Source of the DNA: JAKCDU01 sp035551615
GTDB taxonomy: Bacteria; Actinomycetota; Acidimicrobiia; Acidimicrobiales; Palsa-688
DNA length: 64,000 bases
Assembly: GCA_035551615.1 (NCBI GenBank)
Contig: DASZNC010000032.1
Location: 7,016-71,015, forward strand
Direction of reading: 5' to 3'
In this document: positions 1 to 9,645 of the stretch, piece after piece
Numbering within the stretch: the first letter of the stretch is position 1
How the letters are laid out: each line of letters opens with the position of its first letter
Position numbers and translations under genes: made by a program
Notes under the pieces: generated by a model
Database searches by the model: none
What the model saw: only the letters and a program-made list of their open reading frames with translations
Told to the model about the DNA's origin: nothing

Positions 1-928
1 CCACCAGGGCCTCGCGGATGGCGTCCTCGGCGCTGATGCGGCCGGCCGAATCCCGCAGGGCCCGGCGTACCTGTTCCAGGTCGTCCAGCCCCATCCCGGA
101 TCCGATCTCGACCGCCGCCCGCTCGAGGGTGGCGATCTGATCGAGGCCGGTCTGATGGAGTTGCTCGGCGGTGACCGGCAGGGTGGTGTGGGTCAGGATG
201 GCGCGGGCGTAGTCGGCCTGACCGCCGGGCAGGTGGGCCAACCCGGCCCGATCCGACGGTCGGCTGCGGGGGAGCAGCTCCTCGACGGTGTCCACCCACC
301 GGGCCAGCGCCGGTCGGGTGACCTCGGCGGCCAGACGCCGCCGCTCCGCCTCCCATGTTCCGGCGCCGTCCCATCCGGCTGGGGCGGTGGGGCTCAGCAG
401 GGCCTCCGGGACCTGGGCGGCCAGCACCTGCCGGCCCCAGCCCACCGCCTCGGTTACGAGTGGGGCGATCGGGAGGCGGCCCCCGGCGGCCCCCGCCCGC
501 AGGCGCTCGGAGACCTGGTCTATCCAGTCGCCGCTCAGGGCCAGGCGTTCGAGGTAGGCGTGGGCCGCGTCGGCGTCCACCAACACGGTGCGGGCGGCAA
601 CCGCCATGAAGCTGGCCGGATCGGCGAACGGCATGGCGGTGACCGTGTACTCCACCCCGGCCGAATCGATCACGGCCACCTCCTGGCGGGCCGCCTCCCG
701 CATGCAGTGCAGGGTGATCTCGTCGGCCGGCTCGAGATCGGGCGCATCGAGACGGTCGGCCTCGGACGCGAACTGCTCGACCTCGGCCCGCCATTCGGCC
801 TCGCCGGCCGCACTGGTGTCGGGCATCAGGTGGTCGTAGCCGGGAATGCCGTAGGAAGTGGCGGCCAACGGGTGCTGCTCCAACCACCGGGCGTGGAACC
901 GGTCCGCGAGGTCACGAGGTGTCGTCAT
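1..928 (-). CDS. DUF885 family protein, C-terminus cut by window edge
   Basis: The open frame starts at the ATG ending at 928 and reads leftward out of the window, so only about 309 N-terminal residues are visible. It begins MTTPRDLADRFHARWLEQHP, and has a SYGIPGYDHLMPD segment and a later TAEQLHQTGLDQIATLE segment. These are typical of DUF885 proteins, a metallopeptidase-like family of uncertain function. The expected C-terminal metal-binding part lies outside the window. The gene diverges from the F420-type gene at 990 with only 61 bases between the starts. The family call rests on pattern recognition; enzymatic activity is not established. Confidence 0.7.
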   Translation of the reverse strand, partial: MTTPRDLADRFHARWLEQHPLAATSYGIPGYDHLMPDTSAAGEAEWRAEVEQFASEADRLDAPDLEPADEITLHCMREAARQEVAVIDSAGVEYTVTAMPFADPASFMAVAARTVLVDADAAHAYLERLALSGDWIDQVSERLRAGAAGGRLPIAPLVTEAVGWGRQVLAAQVPEALLSPTAPAGWDGAGTWEAERRRLAAEVTRPALARWVDTVEELLPRSRPSDRAGLAHLPGGQADYARAILTHTTLPVTAEQLHQTGLDQIATLERAAVEIGSGMGLDDLEQVRRALRDSAGRISAEDAIREALV

Positions 929-977
929 CGCCGGACAGTCTTTCCGATCGGTGCGGTCGGTGACGAGCGCCCGGCGC

Positions 978-983
978 TACGGT
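978..983 (+). promoter_or_regulatory. -10 element (TACGGT) of a leaderless promoter
   Basis: TACGGT lies six bases before the ATG at 990, and no purine-rich ribosome site is visible. Transcription would start at or next to the ATG. The same spacing recurs at many genes in this window. Confidence 0.5.
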
Positions 984-989
984 CGGGCC

Positions 990-1403
990 ATGGCGCCCGC
1001 AGATTTCAATCAACAGATCATCGACGAGTTCCGTAGCAATGGCGGGGTGGTCGGGGGGCCGTTCGCCGGCGCCCCGCTTCTGCTGCTGCACACCGTTGGC
1101 CGCAAGACCGGCAAGGAGCGGATCAATCCGCTGGCCTACCAGAAGGTCGACGCCGGCTGGGCCATATTCGCCTCCTTCGCCGGCGCGCCGACCAACCCGG
1201 CCTGGTACGACAACCTCATGGCCCGGGCCGACGCCACCGTCGAGGTCGGGACCGACACTCTGAACGTCGCCGTCCGGGAAGCCACCGGTGACGAACGGGA
1301 CCGGATCTGGGCCCGCCAGAAGGAGGTCATGCCCGGCTTCGCCGAGTACGAGGAGAAAGCCGGGGGCCGGATCATCCCGGTGGTCGTACTCGAGCCGCGG
1401 TAG
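990..1403 (+). CDS. Ddn-like F420-dependent nitroreductase family protein
   Basis: A 137-residue protein. It carries LLHTVGRKTGKERINPL near residues 30-46 and NPAWYDNLMA near residues 70-80, both hallmarks of the deazaflavin (F420)-binding split-barrel family that includes mycobacterial Ddn. Members reduce quinones or nitro compounds with F420H2; the substrate here is unknown. The ATG at 990 was chosen because it gives normal family length and sits six bases after a -10 hexamer. A longer in-frame extension back to 858 would overlap the divergent gene. The protein looks complete. Confidence 0.85.
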   Translation: MAPADFNQQIIDEFRSNGGVVGGPFAGAPLLLLHTVGRKTGKERINPLAYQKVDAGWAIFASFAGAPTNPAWYDNLMARADATVEVGTDTLNVAVREATGDERDRIWARQKEVMPGFAEYEEKAGGRIIPVVVLEPR

Positions 1404-1442
1404 GCATCTGGCGGGCCGGCCCGCCGGTCGGCGATCATCTGG

Positions 1443-2558
1443 GTGGTGTCGGGGTCGTGGGACGAGTGGGTCGACGGGCAGCTGGATGACGTCCGGGCCG
1501 CCTCCCGGTGGCGGGAGTTGCGCCCCCTGGAGGGGGTGGGCCCGGAGTTCGTCGTTCCCGGTGGTGACCGGGTGGTGTCGTTCGCGTCGAACGACTACCT
1601 GGGCATGGCCGGGCACCCGGCCGTCATGGCCGTCTGCGCCGATGCGGCCGGCCGCTTCGGCGCCGGCACCGGGTCGTCGCGGCTGATCGTCGGCGACCGG
1701 CCGGTCCATCACCACCTCGAGCGGACGCTGGCCGGGTGGCGGGGGACCGAGGCGGCTCTGGTGTTCCCGACCGGTTACCAGGCCAACGTGGCCGTGCTCG
1801 CCACCTTCGGTCACGGTTCCGCCCGCATCGTGTCGGACCGGCTGAACCATGCGTCGATCATCGACGGGGCCCGCCTGGCCGCGGCCGAGGTGTGCGTCTA
1901 CGACCACGGCGACGTCGACCATGCCCGCCGGCTGGTGCGGGAAGCGCCCGGTCCCGCACTGGTGGTCTCCGACAGCGTGTTCTCGATGGACGGCGACGTG
2001 GCCCCCATCGCCGAGCTGTCGACGGCCTGCGCCGCCGAGGGGGCGCTGCTGGTGCTGGACGACGCCCACGCCGTGTTCCCGCTGCCGGACGTCGACCCGG
2101 AGGCCGAGGTGCTGCGGGTGGGCACCATGTCCAAGGCCCTGGGGTCCCAGGGCGGCTTCGTCGCCGGCCGGGCTGCTTGGATCGACCTTCTGGTCAACCG
2201 GGCCCGCTCCTTCATCTTCACGACCGGTCTGAGTCCGGTTTCGGCGGCGGCCGCCGCCTGCGCCGTCGCCATCCTGTGCTCCGAGGAGGGCGCCGGCCGG
2301 CGGGCCCGCCTGCGGACGCTGATCGACGAGTTGGCGCCGGGCCATCCCACACCGATCGTCCCGTTCGTGCTCGGTGACGAGCAGGCCGCCGTCGACGCCT
2401 CCGGCCGGCTGCTGGCCGACGGTCTGCTGGTGCCGGCCATCCGGCCCCCGACCGTTCCTGAGGGGACGAGCCGGTTGCGGGTGTCGTTGTCAGCCGATCA
2501 CCGCGTGGAGGATGTTCGCCGGCTGCGCCATGCGCTCGACCGGCTTCGCCCCGCTTGA
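1443..2558 (+). CDS. bioF: 8-amino-7-oxononanoate synthase (BioF-like)
   Basis: A 371-residue fold-type I PLP enzyme of the alpha-oxoamine synthase family. BioF condenses pimeloyl-thioester with alanine in biotin synthesis. Visible motifs are SNDYLGMAGHP, GTGSSRLIVGD, the NHASIIDGARL segment, LDDAHAV (cofactor aspartate/histidine) and GTMSKALGSQGG with the PLP lysine. It is slightly shorter than typical BioF because the region after the DDAHA motif is compressed. Two GTG codons in a row (1443, 1446) can start it. No other biotin gene is in the window, so a related acyl-CoA:amino acid synthase role is possible. Confidence 0.8.
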   Translation: MVSGSWDEWVDGQLDDVRAASRWRELRPLEGVGPEFVVPGGDRVVSFASNDYLGMAGHPAVMAVCADAAGRFGAGTGSSRLIVGDRPVHHHLERTLAGWRGTEAALVFPTGYQANVAVLATFGHGSARIVSDRLNHASIIDGARLAAAEVCVYDHGDVDHARRLVREAPGPALVVSDSVFSMDGDVAPIAELSTACAAEGALLVLDDAHAVFPLPDVDPEAEVLRVGTMSKALGSQGGFVAGRAAWIDLLVNRARSFIFTTGLSPVSAAAAACAVAILCSEEGAGRRARLRTLIDELAPGHPTPIVPFVLGDEQAAVDASGRLLADGLLVPAIRPPTVPEGTSRLRVSLSADHRVEDVRRLRHALDRLRPA

Positions 2559-2563
2559 CCGGA

Positions 2564-2569
2564 TAGTTT
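2564..2569 (+). promoter_or_regulatory. -10 element (TAGTTT) of a leaderless promoter
   Basis: TAGTTT is followed after six bases by the GTG at 2576. The intergenic space after bioF is only 17 bases and has no ribosome-binding site. Confidence 0.45.
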
Positions 2570-2575
2570 CCCACC

Positions 2576-3967
2576 GTGACCGAACTGCCCCGATCGACGC
2601 CGACGGAGGTCGGCGTCGACGCTCGTCGCATCCTGGCCTTCCTGGACGCAGTGGCGGACACCCGCACCGACCTCCATTCGCTGATGATCCTGCGCCGTGG
2701 CCGGGTCGTCGCCGAGGGCTGGTGGGCGCCCTACCGGTCCGATGACATCCAGTTGCTGTACTCGTTGTCCAAGACGTTCCTGGCCACGGCGGTGGGTATC
2801 GCCATCGGCGAGGGCCGGTTGGATCTCGACGATCTGGTTGCCGATCTGATACCCGACCATCTGCCCGACCCGGTCCCCGAGCACCTGGGTCTCCTCCGGG
2901 TCCGGCACCTCCTGGCCATGGCCAGCGGTCACCGCGAGGAAACCATCTTCCGGGTCCGGGCCATGGACGATCCCGACCTGGTGCGGGCCTACCTCTCCAT
3001 CCCGCCCGACGAGCCGCCCGGGACGGTGTTCGCGTACAACCAGGGCAACCCTTTGACCTTGTCGCAGATCATCACGACACTGACCGGGGAACGGGTCGTC
3101 GACTACCTGCGGCCCCGCCTGTTCGACCCTCTGGGCGTCGAACGGGCCGAATGGACGACGGCAGCCGACGGGCTGGATCAGGGGTTCTCCGGGCTGCACG
3201 TAACCACCGAATCGATCGCCAAGCTGGGCCAGTTGCTCCTGCAGGGCGGCCGGTGGGGTTACGAGCAGCTGGTTCCGGCCGGGTTCGTCGCCGACGCCCG
3301 CCGGACCCATGTCGACAACCGGCGCCACTCGATCGCCCCTGACTGGCGGGAGGGTTACGGCTTCCAGATGTGGATGTGTCGGTACGGCTGCCAACGAGGC
3401 GACGGGGCCTACGGTCAGTTCGCCGTCCTGGTCCCCGATGCCGATGCCGTACTCGTCTGCACGGCCCAGGTGATCGAGATGCAGGAGCAGCTGAACCTCT
3501 TCTGGGACCACCTGGTGCCCGCCGTGCGCGGTGAAGGGGGCGACCCGGGCGCCGACGCCGAGTTGGCCGTGCGTCTGAAGCAACTGTCGACCGAGATCAT
3601 CCCGGTCGGGGGCCCGGCGCCGGACCTGCCGTTCGAGCTGGCACCGACCGCGGTCGAGGGCCCGTTCCTGCGCAATATCGAGTTGGTGCGGATCTCCCCC
3701 CTGGCCGGCGGCTCGGTCATGGAGATGCGCATCGACGGCCGGGCCCACTCGTTCGTGGTGCCGGCCGGTGGTTGGGTCGACGGCGAATTGCCGGGCCTGC
3801 ACAGCGCCTTCCCCGAAGTCTCGGTCACCGGCGGCTGGACATCGCCATCCGAGTTCCACGCCGACGTGGTCTCCCGGCGCACCCCCCACCGCTTAGAGGT
3901 GCGGGTCACCGCCGGCGTCGAGCCGCAGCTGGCCATCTCCTGGACCACGCCCCCCCTCCGCCTCTGA
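2576..3967 (+). CDS. Serine hydrolase, beta-lactamase class C / esterase family
   Basis: A 463-residue cytoplasmic protein with no signal peptide. The class C beta-lactamase-like domain shows the SxxK nucleophile motif (S63-L-S-K66 in YSLSKTF) and a FAYNQGN segment around Y154 that corresponds to the family's second catalytic motif. The C-terminal ~120 residues form a separate beta-rich region. Such proteins are mostly esterases or amide hydrolases rather than resistance enzymes. The gene follows bioF by 17 bases but appears to have its own -10 element. The substrate cannot be read from the sequence. Confidence 0.82.
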   Translation: MTELPRSTPTEVGVDARRILAFLDAVADTRTDLHSLMILRRGRVVAEGWWAPYRSDDIQLLYSLSKTFLATAVGIAIGEGRLDLDDLVADLIPDHLPDPVPEHLGLLRVRHLLAMASGHREETIFRVRAMDDPDLVRAYLSIPPDEPPGTVFAYNQGNPLTLSQIITTLTGERVVDYLRPRLFDPLGVERAEWTTAADGLDQGFSGLHVTTESIAKLGQLLLQGGRWGYEQLVPAGFVADARRTHVDNRRHSIAPDWREGYGFQMWMCRYGCQRGDGAYGQFAVLVPDADAVLVCTAQVIEMQEQLNLFWDHLVPAVRGEGGDPGADAELAVRLKQLSTEIIPVGGPAPDLPFELAPTAVEGPFLRNIELVRISPLAGGSVMEMRIDGRAHSFVVPAGGWVDGELPGLHSAFPEVSVTGGWTSPSEFHADVVSRRTPHRLEVRVTAGVEPQLAISWTTPPLRL

Positions 3968-4042
3968 ACCGTCGACGCCGGGCCGCTTCATGGCATTCAT
4001 GGTGTCAAAGGTGGGCGATATTTCCGCTGTTGCCGGTGCGCG

Positions 4043-5710
4043 TCAGGCCGGGCTCAGTGTCAGGTTGTAGGCGCTGCCGTCGGCGAAGTTCGGTATCACG
4101 AAGCTGAGCACCTCGTGGCCGGCCCCGTCAGGATGGATGGTCGGATCCACGGCCTGGGTGGCGATCGGCCCGGACGAGTTCGCGCCGGGGGTGAACGGCT
4201 CGTATGACAGGTTGATGTGGGTGTTGGCCGTGGACCACGGGAGCACGACGCTCACCCCGATGGGTGCCGGCGCCACCGGTTTGGCGCCGGCCTGGCCCCA
4301 ACCGGATTGGCACCAACTGGCCACCGCACACCCGACCAGGCGGCCGATCAGTGCCGTCATCTGTTGTCCGGACGACGAGCGTGAGGCGAGCGCAGCCACC
4401 TGGCTGCTCGTCGACGTCGCCTTGATCATGACCCCCGACATAGACGCGTAGACGACCCGTTCGTAGTACTCCGAGGTCTTGCCCGCGCCGTCATCGGGGA
4501 GCAGCCCGTCGGCGCTGGCCACCAGGCAGTCGTCCCAGCACGACCGCACGGCTGACGAGATACCGCCATTCGTGATGGCGGCGAGGAAGCCCACGTCCCA
4601 CCCGGGGATCGACTGGTCGGCGCGGCTGCCGTACTCGTCCAGGAACATCTGCGGGTTCCCCAGGGCCGGCAACGACCGGACGAGCTGCCAGACCTGTGCG
4701 GCCAGGGCCTGGATCTGCGCCGGAGTCTGCCCGTTGTGATGCCAGGCCACGGCCGCCAGCTGCAGGTGGTGGGCGGCGGCGAAGTCGAGGAAGGTGGTCA
4801 TATCCGGTTCGTGGGTGACCGGATCATCGGTCGGGTGCGGGGTGAACGCGGTGTCGCCGACCGAAGGGCCGATGATCCGCGCTCCGGGGTCGACCGCCTT
4901 GATGTCCTGGTAGGTGACCAGGAATTGCTGCAGGAGGTCGCTGACCGTCTCGCTCTCGAAGTCGGAGTGGCTGTAGTAGTTGTTCCAGCCCGGTTCGTTG
5001 TAGACGTCCCAGTAGTCGATCCGGTGGCCGCTCTGGACGATACCCTGCACGGTGCTCTTCACCCACTGGTTGTAGGTGTTCCAGTCGGACCAGGGTGTGG
5101 GTGGGGGACCGCCCGGATGGAGCTGAACCCACAGATCGGACAGGAGGAGGGTCGTCTGGGCCCCGGACTGGACAGCGGCGTCCCAGTTCGACCAGTTCAG
5201 GTGGTCAAAGGACGTGCTCGGTCCGTTGGTGCCCGGAGTCGCCCGGAACATGTTCATGCCGACCATGGTCAACTGGCTCACCGACGTCGGCCCGCCGGGG
5301 AGGAAGTTGAACCCGGAACCGGGATGGCTGACGGTGCCGATGGCGGAACTGCCGTCCAGAGTCACGCAGGCCGATTGGACGCAGCTGGGCGATGCCGGCG
5401 CCCCGGTCGTCACCGGGACCGAGCCGGAGGCGGCCGCCGGCGCGGGCGTGGCCACCGGGCGGGCGGTGGTCGGGACCACCGCTTTCAACGTCGTGGTCGG
5501 CCGCACCGTCGTGACCGGAGCGCTGGTCGTACTGCCCGGCGCCGGGTCGACCCCGACCACCGGCCCATGGTGTCGATGGGCGCCGCCGACACCGCCGACG
5601 GCGGCGACGAGCAGGTCGGCGATCAACAGGACCACCGCCGCCAGCATCACTGCGGTCCGCCGTCGACGGGCCACCCTGCGGGCCGTCCGCTCGGCCGGGG
5701 GGGAGATCAT
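4043..5710 (-). CDS. Membrane-anchored glycoside hydrolase, clan A (GH39/GH5-like)
   Basis: About 555 residues. A basic N-terminus (ARRVARRRR) and one hydrophobic helix near residues 20-40 predict export or anchoring. A Thr/Pro/Ala-rich linker follows to roughly residue 100, then a TIM-barrel-like catalytic region. The acid/base motif appears as DVYNEPGW and the likely nucleophile as MFLDEYGS, the two-glutamate layout of retaining clan A hydrolases. A beta-rich tail of about 100 residues ends the protein. I chose the ATG at 5710; a GTG at 5737 adds nine residues. The polysaccharide substrate is unknown. Confidence 0.72.
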   Translation of the reverse strand: MISPPAERTARRVARRRRTAVMLAAVVLLIADLLVAAVGGVGGAHRHHGPVVGVDPAPGSTTSAPVTTVRPTTTLKAVVPTTARPVATPAPAAASGSVPVTTGAPASPSCVQSACVTLDGSSAIGTVSHPGSGFNFLPGGPTSVSQLTMVGMNMFRATPGTNGPSTSFDHLNWSNWDAAVQSGAQTTLLLSDLWVQLHPGGPPPTPWSDWNTYNQWVKSTVQGIVQSGHRIDYWDVYNEPGWNNYYSHSDFESETVSDLLQQFLVTYQDIKAVDPGARIIGPSVGDTAFTPHPTDDPVTHEPDMTTFLDFAAAHHLQLAAVAWHHNGQTPAQIQALAAQVWQLVRSLPALGNPQMFLDEYGSRADQSIPGWDVGFLAAITNGGISSAVRSCWDDCLVASADGLLPDDGAGKTSEYYERVVYASMSGVMIKATSTSSQVAALASRSSSGQQMTALIGRLVGCAVASWCQSGWGQAGAKPVAPAPIGVSVVLPWSTANTHINLSYEPFTPGANSSGPIATQAVDPTIHPDGAGHEVLSFVIPNFADGSAYNLTLSPA

Positions 5711-5758
5711 GCCGCCGACGATGTTACCGGCGATCACCCTGGGCGAATTGTCGCCCCC

Positions 5759-6064
5759 TCAGTTCTTGTCCCGGTGGTCGCGCCCGTGACGGCTCCCGCG
5801 GAAGTAACCCAACCGGTAGCCGGCCCATCCGGCGGCGGCCCCCACCAGCACCAGTTCGAGGAGGTGGAGGATGCCGAACACGACTCCGTAGACGAACCAG
5901 ACGACCACTCCCAACACGGCGACGGCGGCCACGACGCCGGCCACGTGCAGACTCACCGATCCCCGGCGCTTCGCCGGGACGGCGACCGCCCTGGGCGCAT
6001 CGGGCAGACGGGGGCATATCAGGCACTCCGAAGCCGGTAACCCGTGCGGGCAGGTGGTCGCCAC
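5759..6064 (-). CDS. Small membrane protein with N-terminal Cys-rich motif
   Basis: 101 residues. The N-terminus has CPHGLPASECLIC, a possible metal-binding cysteine cluster. Two hydrophobic segments follow (about residues 40-62 and 64-82), then a basic, Asp-rich tail. It starts with GTG at 6064, six bases after a TACCAT -10 element (6071-6076 on this strand), so it is probably leaderless. It diverges from the large cyclase gene. I do not recognise a named family; function unknown. Confidence 0.65.
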   Translation of the reverse strand: MATTCPHGLPASECLICPRLPDAPRAVAVPAKRRGSVSLHVAGVVAAVAVLGVVVWFVYGVVFGILHLLELVLVGAAAGWAGYRLGYFRGSRHGRDHRDKN

Positions 6065-6070
6065 ACCCCG

Positions 6071-6076
6071 ATGGTA
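6071..6076 (-). promoter_or_regulatory. -10 element (TACCAT) of a leaderless promoter
   Basis: Read on the minus strand, TACCAT is followed by six bases and then the GTG start ending at 6064. Confidence 0.45.
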
Positions 6077-6162
6077 GGTGGCATCGGCACCGTCAGTTGC
6101 CCGAACGGCCGGAACTTCGAATGGGCGCCAACCGGCCGCCCCGCTCTATCCTGCGACTTGTC

Positions 6163-9100
6163 ATGAGCTGCCCGTCGTGCGGTTCCGAGGTTCCCGCCGG
6201 CGCCCGGTTCTGCCCTGCGTGCGGACACGGTGTGCAGGCTCGGGGTGACGAGCGTCGGGTGGCCACCGTGCTGTTCGCCGACCTGGCCGGTTACACCGGC
6301 CTGTCCGAGGCCATGGACCCCGAGCACCTGAAGAACCTGATGGACCGTTGCTTCGCCGAGTTGGCCGCCGACGTGACCAGTCACGGCGGCCGGGTCGACA
6401 AGGTCATCGGCGATGCCATCGTCGCCCTGTACGGCGCGCCGGTCGCCCACGAGGACGACGCCGAGCGCGCCGTCCGGACCGGCCTGCAGATGCAGCGGAC
6501 CATCTCCACCCTGTCGGCCGATCTGGGAGTGGCCCTGCAGCTCCGGGTCGGCATCAACAGCGGGGAGGTCCTGGTCGGCGCCATGCGGGCCGGCGGCGAC
6601 TACACCGCCATGGGCGACGCCGTCAACGTGGCCTCCCGCCTGCAGTCCATGGCCACGCCGGGAACGGTCGTCGTCGGACCGGCCACGTATTCGGCGACCT
6701 CGTCGGTCATGAGGTACGACGCGCTCGGCCCGCTCCACACCCGGGGGCGGGAAGCCTCCGTCGACGCCTGGCAGGCCATCGAATCGCTGTCCACGCCGGG
6801 CCGCCGGCCGCGGCGGGTGGATGCCCCGCTGATCGGTCGGGACGACGAGCTGACCGTGCTCCGGCAGTCGGTGCAGATGGCCATCCGGCGACGCCGGCCG
6901 TCGGTCTCGTTCCTCCTGGGCGAGGCCGGCATGGGCAAGAGCCGGTTGATCGAGGAGGTCGCCGACTGGGCCGCGCTGGAGTACGGCGCCCTGGTGCTGG
7001 AAGGTCGGTGCGTCCCTTACGGTGAGGCCAATCCGTGGTGGCCGATCGCCGAGGCCGTCCGCCGGGCCTGCGGGGTCGATCCCGGAGACACTGCGATGGT
7101 GACCGCCGACAAGGTCCGGCGGTCGGTCGCCGACATCTGCGACCTCGAGCCCGGGTCGAGCCAGGCCGGCCAGGTCGCCGCCGGTCTCCTGCACCTGATC
7201 GGCGACGAGGACGCGCTGCCCGATGTCGACCCGCCCCGCGCCCGGCAGGAGGCCCGCCGCTCTCTGCACGCCTTGATATCCGGTCTGACCCGGACCCAAC
7301 CGGTGGTTCTGGTCCTGTCCGAACTGCACTGGGCCGACGACGTCGTCCTCGACCTGTTCGGGTGGCATCTCGACCGTCTGTCCTCGAAACCGTTCGTTGT
7401 CCTCACCACTTCGCGTTTCGAGCTGATGGAGCGGTGGGACCCCCCGTACGGGCGCTACAACCTCTTGACCCTCCACCTGGATCCCTTGGACCCGACCGCC
7501 ACCCACGAACTGGCCGAGGCGTTGGGCGCCGGTTCGTTGCCCCCCGACGTGGTCGACGCCCTCGTCCAGCGCAGCGGCGGGAACCCCTTCTTCCTCGAGG
7601 AGTTGTTGACACTCGTCACGGACCAGTCCGCTGAGCGCCGGCCCGGCGATCTGCCGGTCACGCTCCGGGGCCTGGTGGCCGCCCGTATCGACGCCCTGGC
7701 CGCCGATGAGCGGTCGGTCCTGGAGGACGCCGCCGTCATCGGCCGGTCCGGGAGCCGCCGGATACTGTGCGCGCTGAGCGGCCTGCGCGGTGTCGAGGAC
7801 GCCGAGGTGGTCGCCGACCGGCTGTTCGAACGCGACCTGCTGGGCGGCTCGGACGTGCACTGGGAGTTCCGTTCCGACGTCGTCCGGGAGGTCCTGTACG
7901 AGACCCTGACCAAGTCGGAGCGGGCCCGGCGGCACTGGGACGTCGGGTCCTGGCTGGCCGACGCGGGTCGCCGCACCGGCCGCACCGACGAGATGTTGGA
8001 GCTGGTCGCCCACCACTACGCCACCGCCGCCGAACTGGTCGCAGAGGTCGGCGTCATACCCGGGGTCCCGGCCGATGCGCTCGTCGTCGCCACCGAGGCG
8101 GTCGAGCGGGCCGCCGGCTGGTCGTCCCGGCGGGAACTGCCATGGGCCGCCATCCGCCAACTCGACCGGGGCATCGGCCTGTCCGCCGAAGGCTCGCCCA
8201 CCCAGTGCCGTCTGCTCCTCGAACGGGCCCTGGAATGGACCGAGCTGCGGGATACGGAACGGGCCCGTCAGGACCTGGAATCCGCCGACCCGGCCGGCGA
8301 CCCGACCCTCACCGCCCGCCGCCTGACCGTGCTCGGCGTGGTCGAGCAACTGGAAGGCGACCTGACCGCGTCCAGCCGTTCGCTGGCCGCTGCGGTGGAG
8401 GCGTTCCGTGTCATCGGCGACCGGGCCGGCGAAGGGGACGCGCTGCGCCGGGCCGGCCTGACCTACATGCACTCTGCGGATGCGGTGGCGGCCGAAGCGG
8501 CGTTCGAAGAGGCCCGCACCATCGCCCGCGACCTGGGTAGCCGCCGCGACGAGGCCTGGGCCATGTGGCACCTGGCCGAGCTGTCGTTCTACGCGGGCCG
8601 GGCCGAGGAGGCCGAAGCCCGCCTGCAGGACGCAGGCCGGGCGTTCGAGGAGGCCGGTGACACCGGTGGACTGGGCTGGGTACGGGGCCTGCTCGGCTAC
8701 CTGCGCTACGTACAGGGCGACCGCGAGGAGGCGGCCGCCCTGGCCGGCAGCATCCTCGACGACGTCCGTGACCGCGGCGACCGCTGGGCCCTCGGTATGG
8801 TCCTGCTCCTCCTCGCATCGGTCCACCTGTGGCAGGGGCGGGCCGCCGTCGCCGTCGAGGAGGCGACCGAGGCGGGGGCCGCCTTCGCCGAGATCGGGGA
8901 GCTGTCGAGCGAGCTCCGGGCCACCGGCATCATCGCCCGGGCCCTGGCCGCCCTCGGGCGGGCGGCGGACGCCTGGGCCATCGTCGACGAAGTGGTGGAA
9001 CGCCGGCCCGACGCCACGCGCGAGGACCCTGACCTGACCGTGCCCGGCGTGGCCGTCCACTTGGGCGACGGGGATCTGGCCCTCGACGTGCTCAGCCGGG

Positions 9101-9645
9101 CCCATATCATCGCCTTCGCCGAGGAGGTACGGATCATCCGGGGCCAGGCGCTCCTGCAGGCCGGCCGGCCCGACGAGGCCCGGGACTGCCTGGAGCAGGT
9201 CATGCTCGAGCACCAGGACGACACCGGTCTGGGGGCCAACGGGTGGGCCTGCCGGTCGCTGGCCCGGGCCGCCACCGGCGACGCCGCCGGCGCCCTCGAC
9301 GCAGCCGACCGGTCGCTGGCCACCGGGCCCGCAGCGACCTACCGCGACCTGGTTCTGGCCCACACGGGCCGGGCTCTCGCCCTGCGGCAGATGGCCCGGT
9401 ACGACGACGCATCGGCCGCCATCGCCGCCGCCCGCCGGGAATGCGCCGGCACCGACGACGTCGTCACCGCCGCGGTCGTCGAGTTGGCCGCCGCCCGCCT
9501 GGGCGGCGACGAGACCGATGTCATCGCGGCGCGGGCCGGGTTGGACCGCCTCGGAGCCTCATCGGCCGGCTGGGACACCCTCATCCGGGCCGGACTGGGG
9601 AAGTCGGCCGGACGCTCCGACTTCGCCGACGAGGCGGCCCGGTAA
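6163..9645 (+). CDS. Class III nucleotidyl cyclase / AAA ATPase / TPR regulator
   Basis: 1160 residues in four parts. First is a zinc ribbon with two CxxC pairs (CPSC...CPAC, residues 3-20). Next is a class III cyclase domain (about 35-195) with metal-binding aspartates in LFADLAGYT and IGDAIVALYG, and the GDAVNVASRL segment. Then comes an ATPase module with Walker A GEAGMGKS and a Walker-B-like SELHWADD. A long alpha-helical TPR region (about 600-1160) ends it. The architecture matches large actinobacterial cyclase-ATPase regulators, probably making cAMP. The ATG at 6163 was preferred over 6097 because it starts exactly at the zinc ribbon. A cAMP-binding acetyltransferase at 26659 is a possible effector. 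Confidence 0.85.
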   Translation: MSCPSCGSEVPAGARFCPACGHGVQARGDERRVATVLFADLAGYTGLSEAMDPEHLKNLMDRCFAELAADVTSHGGRVDKVIGDAIVALYGAPVAHEDDAERAVRTGLQMQRTISTLSADLGVALQLRVGINSGEVLVGAMRAGGDYTAMGDAVNVASRLQSMATPGTVVVGPATYSATSSVMRYDALGPLHTRGREASVDAWQAIESLSTPGRRPRRVDAPLIGRDDELTVLRQSVQMAIRRRRPSVSFLLGEAGMGKSRLIEEVADWAALEYGALVLEGRCVPYGEANPWWPIAEAVRRACGVDPGDTAMVTADKVRRSVADICDLEPGSSQAGQVAAGLLHLIGDEDALPDVDPPRARQEARRSLHALISGLTRTQPVVLVLSELHWADDVVLDLFGWHLDRLSSKPFVVLTTSRFELMERWDPPYGRYNLLTLHLDPLDPTATHELAEALGAGSLPPDVVDALVQRSGGNPFFLEELLTLVTDQSAERRPGDLPVTLRGLVAARIDALAADERSVLEDAAVIGRSGSRRILCALSGLRGVEDAEVVADRLFERDLLGGSDVHWEFRSDVVREVLYETLTKSERARRHWDVGSWLADAGRRTGRTDEMLELVAHHYATAAELVAEVGVIPGVPADALVVATEAVERAAGWSSRRELPWAAIRQLDRGIGLSAEGSPTQCRLLLERALEWTELRDTERARQDLESADPAGDPTLTARRLTVLGVVEQLEGDLTASSRSLAAAVEAFRVIGDRAGEGDALRRAGLTYMHSADAVAAEAAFEEARTIARDLGSRRDEAWAMWHLAELSFYAGRAEEAEARLQDAGRAFEEAGDTGGLGWVRGLLGYLRYVQGDREEAAALAGSILDDVRDRGDRWALGMVLLLLASVHLWQGRAAVAVEEATEAGAAFAEIGELSSELRATGIIARALAALGRAADAWAIVDEVVERRPDATREDPDLTVPGVAVHLGDGDLALDVLSRAHIIAFAEEVRIIRGQALLQAGRPDEARDCLEQVMLEHQDDTGLGANGWACRSLARAATGDAAGALDAADRSLATGPAATYRDLVLAHTGRALALRQMARYDDASAAIAAARRECAGTDDVVTAAVVELAAARLGGDETDVIAARAGLDRLGASSAGWDTLIRAGLGKSAGRSDFADEAAR

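Noticed and set aside
6019..9363. Very long open frame antisense to the cyclase gene
   Set aside because: Its protein is low-complexity and matches no family, while the plus strand encodes clear cyclase and ATPase motifs. It is a by-product of the GC-rich third codon positions.
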